Shown piece after piece: positions 1-13,700 of a stretch of 64,000 nucleotides of DNA; within the stretch, counting starts at the first letter, position 1; each line of letters starts with the position of its first letter. Below the pieces are notes generated by a model. That model was not told where the DNA came from. It saw only the letters and a program-made list of their open reading frames with translations, and searched no databases. The position numbers and the translations under genes are program-made. This DNA is from Hansfordia pulvinata (taxonomy: Eukaryota > Ascomycota > Sordariomycetes > Xylariales): positions 123,975-187,974 of the forward strand of contig BJKQ01000026.1 in NCBI GenBank assembly GCA_006538405.1. Reading direction: 5' to 3'.

Positions 1-2480
1 TTTTAACTTTAATATAAGCCTTTTTACTTTACTTTTTTATTTAACCTTTTTATTAAGAACTTATCGTATTTACACTTATTATATAAAAGTCTTTATTTTT
101 ATTTATTTTTAAGGTAAAAGTTAATAAGATTTAAAACGGTTAAAAAAAAGCGTGTTTTTCAATATTTTTTCTTTAAATCGTAAGATTTAAGATTTATTAT
201 AAGACTTTAATATTATTAAACCGCCTTTTTATAATTTATATAAAAAATATTATGTTTAATAATAATATCTTTTATTTACGAAAAAAAGCCTTCTTAAAAT
301 TAACTTAACTTATAAGTGTTTATTTAATTTCCCTTTTTAATTATAATAAAAAGTTACTTAAACCGGACGTAAAAGTTAAAAAAGGACTTTTACTTTACTT
401 ATTAAATATAATCGAGTTTTATATTAATCACCTTTTAAGTATAAGGATTTACGTAAAGGTTTATAAGGTATTAAATAAACTTATTTAAGTCTTTAATATT
501 ATTTATACCTTTTTAACGAAAAAACGGGCGATATAATACTTAACCGAGTTTTATAAAAAAGATTAAATAAAGAATTATTAATTTATATTATCTTTAATAA
601 AATCGGTATCCGTTTTTAACTTATATATTATTATTTACTTTTAAGCCTTAAAAGTAAACTTATTATTATTATATAAGTTTTTTATTATAAAAGGCTTTTA
701 TTAATATAAGTTTTTAATTATTTATTTTAATAATAAAAGGCGTTTTTATTAAGTAATTAAAGGAAATAAGTTAAATATTAATATAAAAAGGGTGCCGTTA
801 TTTATTATAAGGATATTATATAATTAAACACTTAATAAAGAAAGTGCTTAATAACCTTTAACTTAACTTAAGTCTTTTAATAACCTTAATTAAATTTAAA
901 TATTAACGAGTTTAATCGTGTCTCCGTTACCACGCTTATATTAAGGAATATAAGTGGTCTTTTTTTAAGTTATTAATAATACTTTTAATACTTATATTAA
1001 ACGTAATATTAATTTTATATTAATACGTGTGTTTATTATAAACGTTGATTTTATTATAAGGTTAAGACTTATAAATATTATAAATAACCTTATTAAGATA
1101 AAGGTGGTTAATAATTTAAATGCTTTATAATTAAAAAAGGATTAAGATAAAATATAATAAACTGGCCTTATAATTATATAATAAGGAAGCGTTAATATGT
1201 TCGTTATTTTAATAATAAAAGGAAGAAAGAACGGAAATAAAAGGCCGATACTTACATTATCTTTTTATAAACGGAAAAGCTTAAGCGTAGCTTAAGATTA
1301 TAATAACTTTAAGTTATTTAATTTAAAGATAAAATAATAAAAAATGTTTTAACTTTTCTTATATTATTCTCTCTTTATTAAAATTTTTATTACTTTACGT
1401 ATATTTATCCCTTTAATTTACTTATAATTTCTTTAAATTCATTTAACAACTCACGCTTTTAAAGTGGTTTATTACTTTAAAAAGTGATATAATCACGCTT
1501 TCTTAAACTTATATATTATATAAAGTTATTCTTTAAAGTTAAAAGCAGAACGGGATTTACCTTTTTTAAAATCGACGTTTTTATTTAAGTTATTATAATT
1601 ATATTAAACTCGTAGTATTTCTTATTCTTACCGATTTAAATAAGTAATAATCAATTATATTTAATAAGTTAATTTATAAAGAACTTATAAATATATATTA
1701 ATAAGAATACTTTTTTTAAAAGAATAAAGAAGAAACGAAACCTTTAATAAAAGAGCTGTTCTTATTTAATACTTTAAAACTACGATTAAGCTTATAATTA
1801 TAACTTTAAAAGATTTAAAGCCCCGACTTTAACTTTTAAATATTAAAATAAAACTTTACCGTTAAAGAACATCGGTCTTCTTTTCAAAGACACACCTTTA
1901 ACACATTATTTTTATTTTTAAAGTTTATATAAAAGAATAATATATAATTATTTAAGAGAGATTTGAAATATATTAATATTTATAATTATATATAAAAATA
2001 TATATTAATCCTTACACGCCTTAATAAAAATTTGTAAATAATTATTATTATAATAATTAATACTTAACTTATTTAAAACTGATTAATAACGAATTTATAA
2101 AAGTACGTCGATAATAATGATCTTTTTAAAAAGAAAAAGAATAAGAAAGCGAAGTCGCGGGAGCTGCCTTATTATATAATAAAAGATTAAGCTGAAACCA
2201 TAACTTTATAATATAAGACACGTTTATTAACGGGGAAAGTTTATTATGTATATACGTATATATATATTTTAAAGTGTTAAGAAAAAATATAGTATTAAGT
2301 CGGACTTACGGTTATTAATATTTGTTTAAAGGTCGATTCTTTTTTCTTTAAATATTTAATCATTTTTAATACGTTATTTTAATTATATTATTAATCTTCA
2401 TCAATTAAACTTCTTAAAAGAGTTTTTTCTTTTAAAAAATACTTGTGAAAAAATTATAAATATGAATTTAGGATTCAAAA
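1..2480. repeat. AT-rich, RIP-mutated block (left edge)
   Basis: Very AT-rich DNA with almost no CpA or TpG, while CpG, CpC and CpT persist. All six frames are closed by dense TAA and TAG. This is the composition expected of transposon DNA after repeat-induced point mutation (C to T in CpA). I could not align it to another element in the window. Composition changes to GC-balanced near 2480. Confidence 0.8.
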
Positions 2481-3761
2481 TAGAAGATTTACAAAGAGGT
2501 GCTTCCTTCGACATGTGTACGCGACGCGGTTCTCATTATATATAATACTATGCGGAAACTCAACGCGGGCGCGCACAGCGCTGCCGGCTCCTTAAGGTCG
2601 GCCCTTTACAACTTTCTCTTCTTTCTTATATCACTTTTAACGGGCGGGGTACGACCGGCTGGCGTTTAGCATGCTCGAGGACGGAGTGACGGTTGAATAA
2701 CATCTGACGTCGAGCGGGACGGTAAAAGAGTCGTGGGGCAGGTCACCCGGCTGCGTCGGTAGTCGAGCGACCTTGTGTACGAGTAATAAAGTCGTCGTTG
2801 TGCGCCCCGGCCTTGCCGCCCACACGGCTGCCGTCGGCTCGTACCTTGCCACGCTCGCCCGCTCCTTAGCACGACTTATAACCTTCCATCCAAATCGCCC
2901 AGCCAGACTGTTACTTGTACTCACAGTCTTTGTCTTGCCGGGCCCCTTGATGCACAGGACACGGCCTTGTCCCCTCGATTTCCACCGCGGGGCGGCTTCG
3001 GATTCACCTTAATATCGCCTATGTACCCCGAATCACGTAACGTCCTCTCGATAGAAAATACGTCTCTGTTCATGCCTTCTCCTACGGACACTCACTGAAA
3101 TCCGGTAGCGGTTTAGTCAGAGCCGCAGCAAAAACCAAATCACCAGTCATACAAGGCTGAGCCTTCCGCTTCAGCATCCAGCTTAAGATTAGGCCGGGCT
3201 TTATCAGGACGGACAGTCACATGGAGAGTTAACAATACAGACGTCATGCACCTCGATTATCCCATCGACTGAAGCGGGCAAGGTCGAAGACCAGCCGGCG
3301 AGAAGCGTGCACGTTTACCAATCACGATAAGTCCTCATCGGTGACGCGGCTGACGTGAAATACGGATGCGTTCAGAAGCAGATAAGCCAGCATTGTGATT
3401 CGGCTGGTTTGATAGGCAGGCCGAAAGAAGAAATCTGCAACCAAACTCGGATCAAGAGTCTCGAGCTGTTTTGAATGCCAGGCTATGTGGGTGCGTCAAC
3501 TGGCCTAGTTCCCTTCACGATCAGCACCTTCACAACGACATCACTAACCCAGAAAGCTCACTTATAAACAAGCCAACACCGTTAGACCCGGGCGAGTAGG
3601 ACTTAAAGCGACAGAGGACGTAACATTAAGCTAAACTACGAGGAACATCGAAGCCATAACAAGAATGGCTCACAGTAATTGCCCTTAATCACCCTCATCG
3701 TCTTTTGAAACAGGTCCTCACTCAACTTGCCATCTTCTGAGTTCTGGTAACTATGAGCCAC
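2481..3761. other. GC-balanced stretch without a supportable gene
   Basis: About 1.3 kb of roughly balanced composition between two AT-rich blocks. Several short overlapping frames exist around 2640-3010, but none has recognisable motifs, plausible introns or a convincing start. I see no RNA gene here. It is probably decayed unique DNA or the remote 3' part of the gene fragment at 3762-3983. Confidence 0.5.
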
Positions 3762-3983
3762 TTACTCCTCTAGCTTTTCTGAGCGCCACTTATAGCCAGC
3801 GGGCGCAGCAAAGGGTCTGCCTTCTTCCTTATCCGGGTGATTGATTCCAGTGGTCATGAAAGCCGTGGTCCCTTGCGGAACATTGAAAACCGTGTTTAGA
3901 AGAAAATTTGCTTCGGCTACTCGATATAGGTCGTGTGCTGTTAGGAATGCCTTAAATGTTTCCACACCGAGGTAAGGTTTCAA
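3762..3983 (-). pseudogene. protein-coding fragment, 5' part lost at AT-block border
   Basis: A minus-strand frame of about 73 codons with protein-like composition, including the stretch FLTAHDLYRVAEANFLLN followed by a Gly/Pro/Asn-rich tail. There is no native ATG: the frame begins with TTG and runs back into AT-rich repeat DNA at 3985, so the 5' part is missing. At the 3' side the frame meets a GTAAGT sequence near 3764, which could be a splice donor rather than the end of the gene. The product is not recognised. A subtilase gene on the same strand is cut off at the other edge of the same AT-rich block (20118), so this could be its displaced C-terminal part; that is inference from position only. 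Confidence 0.4.
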
Positions 3984-3984
3984 A

Positions 3985-6900
3985 TTTCTACTTATTACTT
4001 AGTACTTAATGGACCTATTCGGACTTAAGGTATAAAGTACTTATAAATATTAACCGTAAAGACTTAATTTCTTAAATAATTACTTATAAGCACTTATATT
4101 TTTTAAAAAGTACCGTTAAGTACTTATAAATACTTAATTATTAAAAAGTTAACTTAATAAAACTTAACCTTTATATTTCTTATTTATTACGACTTAACCC
4201 TTATATAAGTTACTTATTATTACTTATTAAAATTTAAGAAAAAGTGAAGTTATATTAAAACTATAATATAAGCTTATTAAAAAATATAAATAAATATAAA
4301 ATATTAAATATATAAAAAGGCGTATTATAAATATTATTTTAATAATTATAAGATATAAAACATATTTATATATAAGCGATATAAAAATAAAATATAATTA
4401 TAATATAATCACCGATTTAACTTATAATTACTTAATTTATTAAAGTTAATATATTAAATAAAAACTATATTCTTTAATAAAAAGTAATACCTTTTTTTTC
4501 GGAAATTAAAAAAAAGTAAATAAAATAAAATTATTCTTTAATAATTATAAGAAAGGTAATTAATATAAGAATTATAATAAGGTCTTATTTTAAAATACTT
4601 AAATAAATAAGTCTTAATATTTTATAACTGCTTTTAAGCTTAAAACATTTAAAAAAAGGCTAAATTAATAATATTAAACCCTCTTTAAAAAAGTTATAAA
4701 GTAAGTATATAAGGTTAAGAAAAAGGTCGACTTAAATATTTTATAATTAATTAAAGACTTAAAAAATATTATAAATAACTTATTTAATTATAATAATAAT
4801 TAAAGGGGCGGTAAGCTTAATAATTATAAACGTGTATAATAAATATTTATATAAATTAAGTTAAGTGATATTATAAATATTAATTAAGTTATTTAAATTA
4901 TAAATTAAATAATTTAAGTTATCGTTTTTTTAACGTAATATAAAATAAAACCGGAAACCTTTTAAAAATTAAAGATTTTAATAAAAAGGTTAATATAACG
5001 GCCTTTAAAATAACGTTTAAAATAAAATTATTAATATATAATTATATATTAATTATATTAAGTAAGCTTTACTTTAAAAAATACTTATAAAGCTTATTAA
5101 AAGCTTTATAAAATAATACGTAATAAGCCTTATACTTCTTAAAATTTAAAATTTAAAAGAACTTAAAATTATAAATCTTAAAATAATTAATAAATAAATA
5201 AATAAAAAAGATAAACTTTACTTATAATTAAAGTTTCTTTTTACTTTATATATATTAATAATATTATTTAAATTTAAAAAGCTTTTAAATCTTATAAAAT
5301 TATATTATTTTATATTTTAAAAAGTAATATATTAAGCGTATTTAATAAAAGATCGATATACCGTTAAAGAGATTATTAATATTACCTTTTATTAAAGCAC
5401 TTTTATTTATTTATAAGATTATAAAAGCGGCCTTTTAAATATAATACTTATAAGAATAAAAGCGAATAAATAAGGTTTTAAAGTATAAGTAATCGTAAAT
5501 ACCGGTTAAAAGGCCGTGAAAGTTAATAACTTATTAATAAAAAGGCTTAAAGGTTACCGTTTTATAATATTAAAAATATATAATTATTATATAATAATAA
5601 AGGAAAAAGGATTAAAACTTACTTAAGTAATAATATTATTAACTTATATATTTTATTCTTATTTATCTTCTTTTAAAACACGATAAATAATATAAGCATT
5701 AAAGATATTAATCTTATATTCGCCTTTAATAACCTTATCCTTTATATAATTAACATGTAAATTATAAAGCTTTTTTTAAAAAAAGTTAATCGTTTTATTA
5801 TAAATACGACGGCGCTCTCTTATAAAAGTATTAAAAGAAAGCGAATTTAAGTGGTCTTTTTATAAGCTTTTTAAAAGAATATTAAATAGTTTATTTTATT
5901 GTTATAAATTAAAATAAATAATAAAATAAAAGTTAATAATATAATTATTATATAAGTAATAAATAAATTATTTAACGTATAAATTCCTTTTTAATAATAA
6001 TAACTTAAAGGTTATTATCGTAAATAAAAAAGGACTTAAAAAGGTTAAAAAGAAATATAACCGTGTTATACTTACGCTTATAATCTTATTTTTTACTTTT
6101 ATAATTATCTTTAAATTCGTTTTTACGGTTTTTATCGGTTTTTTAATTAAAGTTATTTATATTATTTAAATTATTATAAATAAGCAGCTTATAAACGGAA
6201 TCGCTTTATTACTTAATTATAACTTAATTTAAGTGCTTTTTAAACGCTTAATTAATCAGGTTTTAATTAAAATATTAAGAATTAATATAAAAGGACTTAT
6301 TATTTATCTTTAATTTATTACTTAATTTAATTATTAATAATAACTTTATTTACGTTAAAATGCTCGGTTATATACTTTTTAATATAATAACGGATTTTTT
6401 AATTTATAAACTCTTTTCGATCCTTAACTTATTTTTACTTTAAAGTTATTATATATATCTTATTACGTAAACAAATAATATTAAGGTTTATAAATAATTC
6501 ACTCTTTATCTTACGATATTTATTTAATTATTTAATAATCGTTTAATTATCTTTTTACTTTAATATTATCTTTAAAATATTATTAAATAATTATATAATA
6601 ATTATATATATAAGATTACGTCCACTTACTTAATATAAAGCGTAAAAGGGCCTTAAACCTTTAAAGATTAAGAATTAAGTTAACCGTGGTTAATATATTA
6701 CTTAAAAGATTAAAAATAAATTAAAAGGGGTTAATTAAAAATAAGTTTATATATAAGTATATTATAATTAAGCCCTTATTATATTAATAAAAGAAATTAA
6801 AGATAAAATAAGTAAGAATAAGGTTAAGGTTAATGAATTACGTGTGTTTATAAGATAAGTTATAAGTAATAAAAGCGGTTAAAAGGAGTTAAACGTTAAT

Positions 6901-8765
6901 AACGTATTAAAGGTTAATATTTATATAATAACTTTATATATAATATATAATAAGTAATAAAAACTTATTATACATAAATTTTAATAATAAATAAGCTTAA
7001 ATTAAGCGTGTAATTAATAACGGTATATAAAAGGGGTCGGTAATATAAGTATAAAAAGTGAAAAAAAGTCCGATAAGTGGTAAAGGAAAAAGTAAATATT
7101 ATATAAAGTTAAAAAAAGTCTAAAACGTTTATTAATTAAAAAATTTATAAATAAAAATTTTTATAAGACTTTTCTTTTTTCGGTATAATTTATTTTTAAA
7201 AAAAAGTTTATAATATTTAAACTCCTTTTAACCTCCTTTTAAATATAATAAAGAATAAAAAAATATAATTAATATATAAATATTATTATATATAAATAAG
7301 TATATAAGCTTTATAAAAAGCGAACGGTATTATATATAATTTTAATAAGTTAAAGATCCTTAAAAATAATAATAATTCGTTTAATATTAATTTCATAATA
7401 TTACTTAACCGTGAATAACGATATTAAGAATGCTTTAATTTCTTTTTATAATATTAAAAATATAAAGAATTAAAGATAAAGGTCTTTAAAAAAGCTATAT
7501 ATTATCTTTTAAATAAAGCGTTAAAAAGGAAGCTTTAAAAGTAAAAGGCTATATTAATTTTATAGCTTATAAATATCTTATAAAGTATAAGTTATATTAA
7601 ATTAATACTTATTACTTAATTTAAAACGTCGTTTCTTTTAAAGTATAGCCTTTAATACTTAAAGCGAAGATCGTAAGATCTTATATAATATTATGTAACG
7701 TTTATTTTATAACTTTAACTTTATATAACCGGTCTTTTTAATAAGCTTAATAATAAACTTAATAAAGTTATTTATTAATAACCCTTACCGTTAAATTAAT
7801 TAATTTAATATAAAAGAGTTTTAATAAGTTAAAGAAGTTATATAATTTAAGTCCTTTTTATTATTAAGGATATTATTAATTATAAAGCCCTTATAAATAA
7901 ATAATAATATAACGTAAAAATAAGAATAATAAAAGTGTGTAAATATAAAAAGAAAGAGCAATATAAACGGTTATACTTTAAAAAAATAATAAAGCTTAAT
8001 CTTATTAATAAAAAAAAGAATATAATAAAAGTGTAATTATTAACCGTTATAATTAAAGAAAGAAGGTTTTATAAAATCTTTACTTAATCTTTATTACGCT
8101 TTATATATACACTTTTATTAATTATTTTTATTATATAAAATAACGAGTTTATTATTTTATTTTCTCCGCCCGTTTTAATAACCCTTCTTTTCACTTTAAA
8201 CCTTAATATTATTACTTATTTAAAATAAAAAAAAGGAGTATATATATAAGTAAAAATAATATCCGCGATCTTTTATTCTTAATATATTTATATGCCTTAA
8301 TATATAAATTAAGTTATTAAAAGTTAAAAGTTAAAGGTATATAAAAGGATGTTTAAGTCTGTTATATAAAAAGGTAAATTTTAAGAAAAAGCAGAAATAA
8401 ATAACGGCCGGCCGGTTATTAAGTGTTATAAATATAATAAGGTCTTAACTTACTTAAGATTATTAAAATTAAATAATATATTATTTATAAAAAAGTACAT
8501 AATACTTTTAATATATATTAAATTTAAAAATATAAACTTAAATAACGATAAATTTAATTAATTATTAAGCGATAAAGTATATAATAATTATATAATTATT
8601 AAACTTTATTAATATTTATTAATAAGTTCTTTAAGATATTAACCTTATAAGGCCGTTATTTAAGCTAATAAACTTTTAAATTATTATATAGCTTTTAATA
8701 AATTAATTTAAAAATAAGTTTTTTATTAAATTCTTATAAAGCTTATTTAATAATAAGATAATCTT
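3985..8765. repeat. AT-rich, RIP-mutated repeat block
   Basis: Extremely AT-rich, CpA and TpG depleted, no open frames. The left edge begins TACTTATTACTTAGT, nearly the same string found at the 57200 border. Near 8420 and again near 61580 there is a shared string, ATTAAGTGTTATAAATATAA, which suggests related decayed elements in both blocks. The transposon family cannot be named with confidence. Confidence 0.7.
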
Positions 8766-8949
8766 TATTATAAGTAAGAGACACGATTAAGTAAAGCAAT
8801 GTTAAAAAGGTAATTTAAGGTATATAATAAATAAGAATTAAACCTTAAACCTTTATATTTAATAAGAGATTTAAAAGGTATTTATAAGGAGTTCGTATTA
8901 ATCTTATATAAAAATATATTAAGTTAAGTTAAGACTTTTCCTTATAATA
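8766..8949 (-). repeat. relic 3' LTR (left)
   Basis: 184 bp that align base for base with the intact LTR at 32025-32208 when C to T and G to A changes are allowed. It starts TATTATAAG where the intact LTR has TATCACAAG. Confidence 0.9.
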
Positions 8950-9427
8950 ATTAATATCTCTTTTTAATAACTTATACTTAACGTTATTAATAATAATATA
9001 ATATAATTACGGTACGTACCGCGCTTACGTTAATATAATAAGGTTAACGTATTAAGGTATATACTTCAATTATTATAATAATTAATTTAAATATTATTAA
9101 ATTAATATAATAATACCTTTATAATGGTAAAAAAGTTATTAACGACTCGTGCCCGTTACGCACGTATTTACTTTATTATAATAATTAATTAAAAAATATA
9201 TTATATATAAATTTTTAATTTATATAATTAATAAATAATTACACGCTCTCGTATAATTAATACGCTTTAATTTATTATCTTTTTAAATATAAAATAATAC
9301 CACTTTTTTTAACTTTATATTCCTCTTTTTATTAATTTTAAGGTCTTCCTTTTCGGCTCTTTTATTATTTGCACTTTATTTAAACTCTTTCCGCTTAATC
9401 GGATTTCTCTTTTTTTTAATTTTTAAT

Positions 9428-10669
9428 ATAATTAATAATAAGCTTAATAACCTTAAATTAAAGTTATTAAATAATTAATTAAATAATAATAAAAACCTTA
9501 TTAACACCTTTAATAATTTTAAAAATAAAGATAAAAGAAAGCTTATAAATCCTTTTTAAAATCTGATTAAATCGTTTTATAATTATAATAAAAGCGATAA
9601 CTCGATTATTTGAACTCTTAATAAGCCTTATAACGGTAAAAACATTATTACCTTTAAGTTAACTTTTAAAAATAAGTATAATAACGTTATTATTACCTTT
9701 ATTTTAAGATATAAAGTTTAAAAATCTTATATTATAAAACCCTTTTAATACTTAATCGAATTATTATTAACTTTTATATAAAAGCATTATAATACCGTTA
9801 TAAATAAGACCCTTTTTAAAAAGCCTTATTAATAAGGTACTTATATTAAAAATAAAGTATATAATAAATATAAATTAATTATTATTACCTTAAAATTTTA
9901 TAAAAAATATATAAACATAATTATTTACGCTTATTAATTTAAGTATTATATTTTATTTAAGGTTATTTATAAGTTTAATTAACTTATAAGTTTTACTTAT
10001 ACTTATTATTAAAAAGGTAATTATACTTATAAGCTTATAAGTCGAATTCCTTTAATACCTTTATAAATCCTTATAAAGGTTTTTTAATATTTTATTTATA
10101 TATAATTACTTATTATATTTAAGTATAATATTATACGCTTCACGATTCTTTTAATTCCGTGATTAATATTTATTAAAAAAAGAATATTTATTTTAATAAG
10201 GAAAAGTAATAAAAAGATATCGCTTTAATATAATTTCACTTAAAAAAGGCCTTTAAATCCTTGATAATTATATATAAAATAAAGTAAGGTTTATTTAATA
10301 TTAAAAAGATTATTAACGATACGCTTAACGATTATTATATTATTATTATATAAGTATATTAAACTTATATTTATATAATCCCGCTTATTAAACTTAAAGT
10401 AATAAGTACCCTTTTAATTATGCTTATTTTATAAAGGTTTTAATCCGTTTTAATAAAGATTTTTATAATTTAAAATTAAAAAGGAATTTTATATTAAAAT
10501 AATAATATTATTATGCTTTATTAAAGCTTAAAGTTATTAAGCTTAACACGTTATTATTATTTAATACATATAAAATATATAAGATCTTATAAGTAAAAAG
10601 CTTAACCTTATTTTAAAATATAATTACTTTAATATTAAAAACGCCTTTACTCCTTTATTTATTATTTAA
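9428..10669 (+). pseudogene. RIP-destroyed copy of the antisense Cys/His-rich gene
   Basis: This stretch aligns with 32687-33911. The start codon has become ATA, and most CAG, CAA and TGG codons have become stops. The upstream TATA and pyrimidine-rich leader (9290-9420) are still recognisable. Near 10165 two adjacent transversions separate the copies, showing some divergence before or apart from RIP. Confidence 0.8.
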
Positions 10670-10797
10670 AATTAAGGGGTACTTATAAGGTATTCGGTGC
10701 GTTTATAATTTAATTTTAAATTAAAAAGGGTTTAAATCCCTTTTTAAAAAATATAACTTTTTTAATTAAGTTATAAATAGCTCGTAAATTCGCACCT

Positions 10798-13700
10798 TAA
10801 TAAAAGAGGTTTTAAGGCCGTTTTAAGCCCTTTAACTTAAGTGTCTTCTTTAAAATCTTATTAATAAAAGACCGTTTTACCTTAATACTTTTTAAAAACT
10901 TAATAATTACTTACTTTATATTTTATATATTATCTTTATATACTTATTAATTATACTTATAAGGCCACTTTACTTATTTCACTTTATAATAATTTATACC
11001 TTTATTAACACGGTAATTAATAACGTTTTTTATTTTTTACTTATCCTTATTATTAAGGTTTAATATAAGTAACGGGTTATATATATAAGTAGTTTAAGGC
11101 TTTAAATATTAAATTAAAAATATATTATAAATTCGATTATATTTTAAAGGTAATACGAGCTTATATATTATACGGTTTATTAACTTTAAGATTTAAAATA
11201 ATCTTATATACTTTAATAAAATCTTTTTATACTTTATATAGAAGTTTATAATTAATAAGGTTATTAATTAACCTTTTATAATTATAAAGGTTAATACTTT
11301 TTATTATAATACTTTTATTATCGCTTTACTGCTTTATACCACTTTTTTAATAATATTTATTATAAATTTATTAACTTTTTTAACTTATCTTTTATTATAA
11401 AGATTAATATACTTTCTTTTTTATAAGTAATATACTTAACGTTAAGTAAGTTTAATTATTAATTATATAATATTTAAAAAGGGCTTTATTTTATTAATAC
11501 GTTTAAATTATTCTTAATCGTAAAGTACGTATTTATTAATAATATTAATTAATACTTTATTTATTTTTATATAAAGCAGCGTAAGTATATTTTAAATATA
11601 ATATTTATACGTTTTATTTATTTATCGGTTTATATAAAACGTAATTAAATACCTCCTTTTTAATATATAAATAATAATATAAGTTAAATTAATATTAATT
11701 AATAAATAATAAGCCTTTATTTATTAATATACCTTTAAGGTTATTAAACTTATAATAAACTTTAATATATAATAATATAATAAGCTTTTTTATTATAATC
11801 GTATTTAAAACGGCTTAAAATATGTATAATTTTAAGAACTTATTTATAAGGATAAGGATATTATTTACTTATTACCTTTAATATTATACTTTTAATAAGC
11901 TTATAATAAAGTTTATAAATAGCTCTTATATAAAAGTATTTAATATTAATAAGCTTTATAATTCATTATAAGGTTAATAGCGTTTCGCTTTTAAACTTAT
12001 ATAAATTTTATATTACTTAATATATACTTAAACTTTTACTTTTTATAATAATTAATAAAACTTTTAATTAATTAATTTTAATATTTTATTAACTTTAAAG
12101 TGCCTTATTAATAAATTATTATAATATATTTATAATAATTAATATTTAATATTATCTTTAATAAATATAAATATTTTCCTTTTATAATATAAAAAGGACC
12201 TTTATATAATTTAATCCGGATATATATCGATTCTTTTATAAGTTTAATATATTTTATATTTTTTTAAGCTTATATTAAGAGCTCTTTTAATATTATAAAT
12301 AGTTCCTTTATATATAAAGTGTCTTATTTTATAATATTATATATATAACTTTATATAATTACTTATATTTTATATACTTTAAAAGCGGTGATAATATATA
12401 TTAAAAGGTTAATAAGTTAATTATTAATATTATTATTCTTTACTTTAAGCTTTTATTTTATTATAAGTAAAAGTTTTAAGTTATTAAACTTATTATTTTA
12501 ATAATTTAATTATTTTAAAGGCGGATCGGTAAGGTTTCGCTTCCTTAATTAATACTTAATCTTAAAGTTAAAAAGGTTAAAAAATAAAAGTTATTTAACT
12601 TACCGGCCGTTTAAGCGTGCAGACTTTATAAACGTATATAAATTATTATAATCGTTTAAAACTTTTATAAGGAACTTAAAACCTTATAAGTAATATTATT
12701 AATACTTAAGATTACTTATTATTATAAGTATTTTTTAATCACTTATAATATATTACGATTCGGCCTTAAATAGCTTATAAGATTAAAACGTTATTAAATA
12801 TTATTTACTTTACTTATTAAGTTATAAAAGGATCTTAAATATACTTAAGCTTAAAGCGTTAATTTTTATATATATACTTTTTTTAAATAAAAGTAAAGTA
12901 ATAAAAAAGCTTTTTTAAATACATAAATTAAGCTAAAAAACGCCTTTTTAATTAATATATTAAAGAACTTATCTTTTTTAAGCTTTAATAAGGATTCGGA
13001 CTTTTTTAAATAATTAATTAAGGGAAAAGTAATCTTTAAGAATCCGTTTATAAAGCGTTAATAAAAGTTAATAAAGTTAATAAAAACTTAAATATTATAT
13101 TAAGACTTTAATAAAGGTTAATAAGTGATTATATTAACCTTTATAAGGTTTATAAAAATTCCTTTAATAAAGATTATATATCTTAAGAACTTTAAGGACT
13201 CTTTAAAAAATTAACACTTTAACGGCTTAATATAAAGGCTTATATTAAGCAATGCTTAAATTATTATTTATAAGTGTTTTATATGTGTTTCGTTATCCTT
13301 AAAGTAAATAAGAATATCGTTTAAATAAATAACATATATATTATTAAGTTAATCCTTTAACACTTTATTAATATAAGCTTAAAAAGTAATAAAAGTATTA
13401 CTTAAGCTTATAAGTATAATTAAAAACTTATAATACCCGTATTAAGTATAAAACGTAATCTTTTACTTATTGCTTTAACGTATATGTATACGGTAATACG
13501 TATCTTTTAAGTTTAACTTATTAAAAACATGGGCTTTTAATACTTTATTAAGCAGCTTTAAAATAAAGGGTCATATATACCGATTTTTAATTATTACCTT
13601 ATTAAGTCCTTTATGATTTATATATAAACGGAGCGTCTTATTATACTTAAGAATAAAAAGGATAAGGGCCTTTATTAAGCTCTTTAATAACCTTATCTTC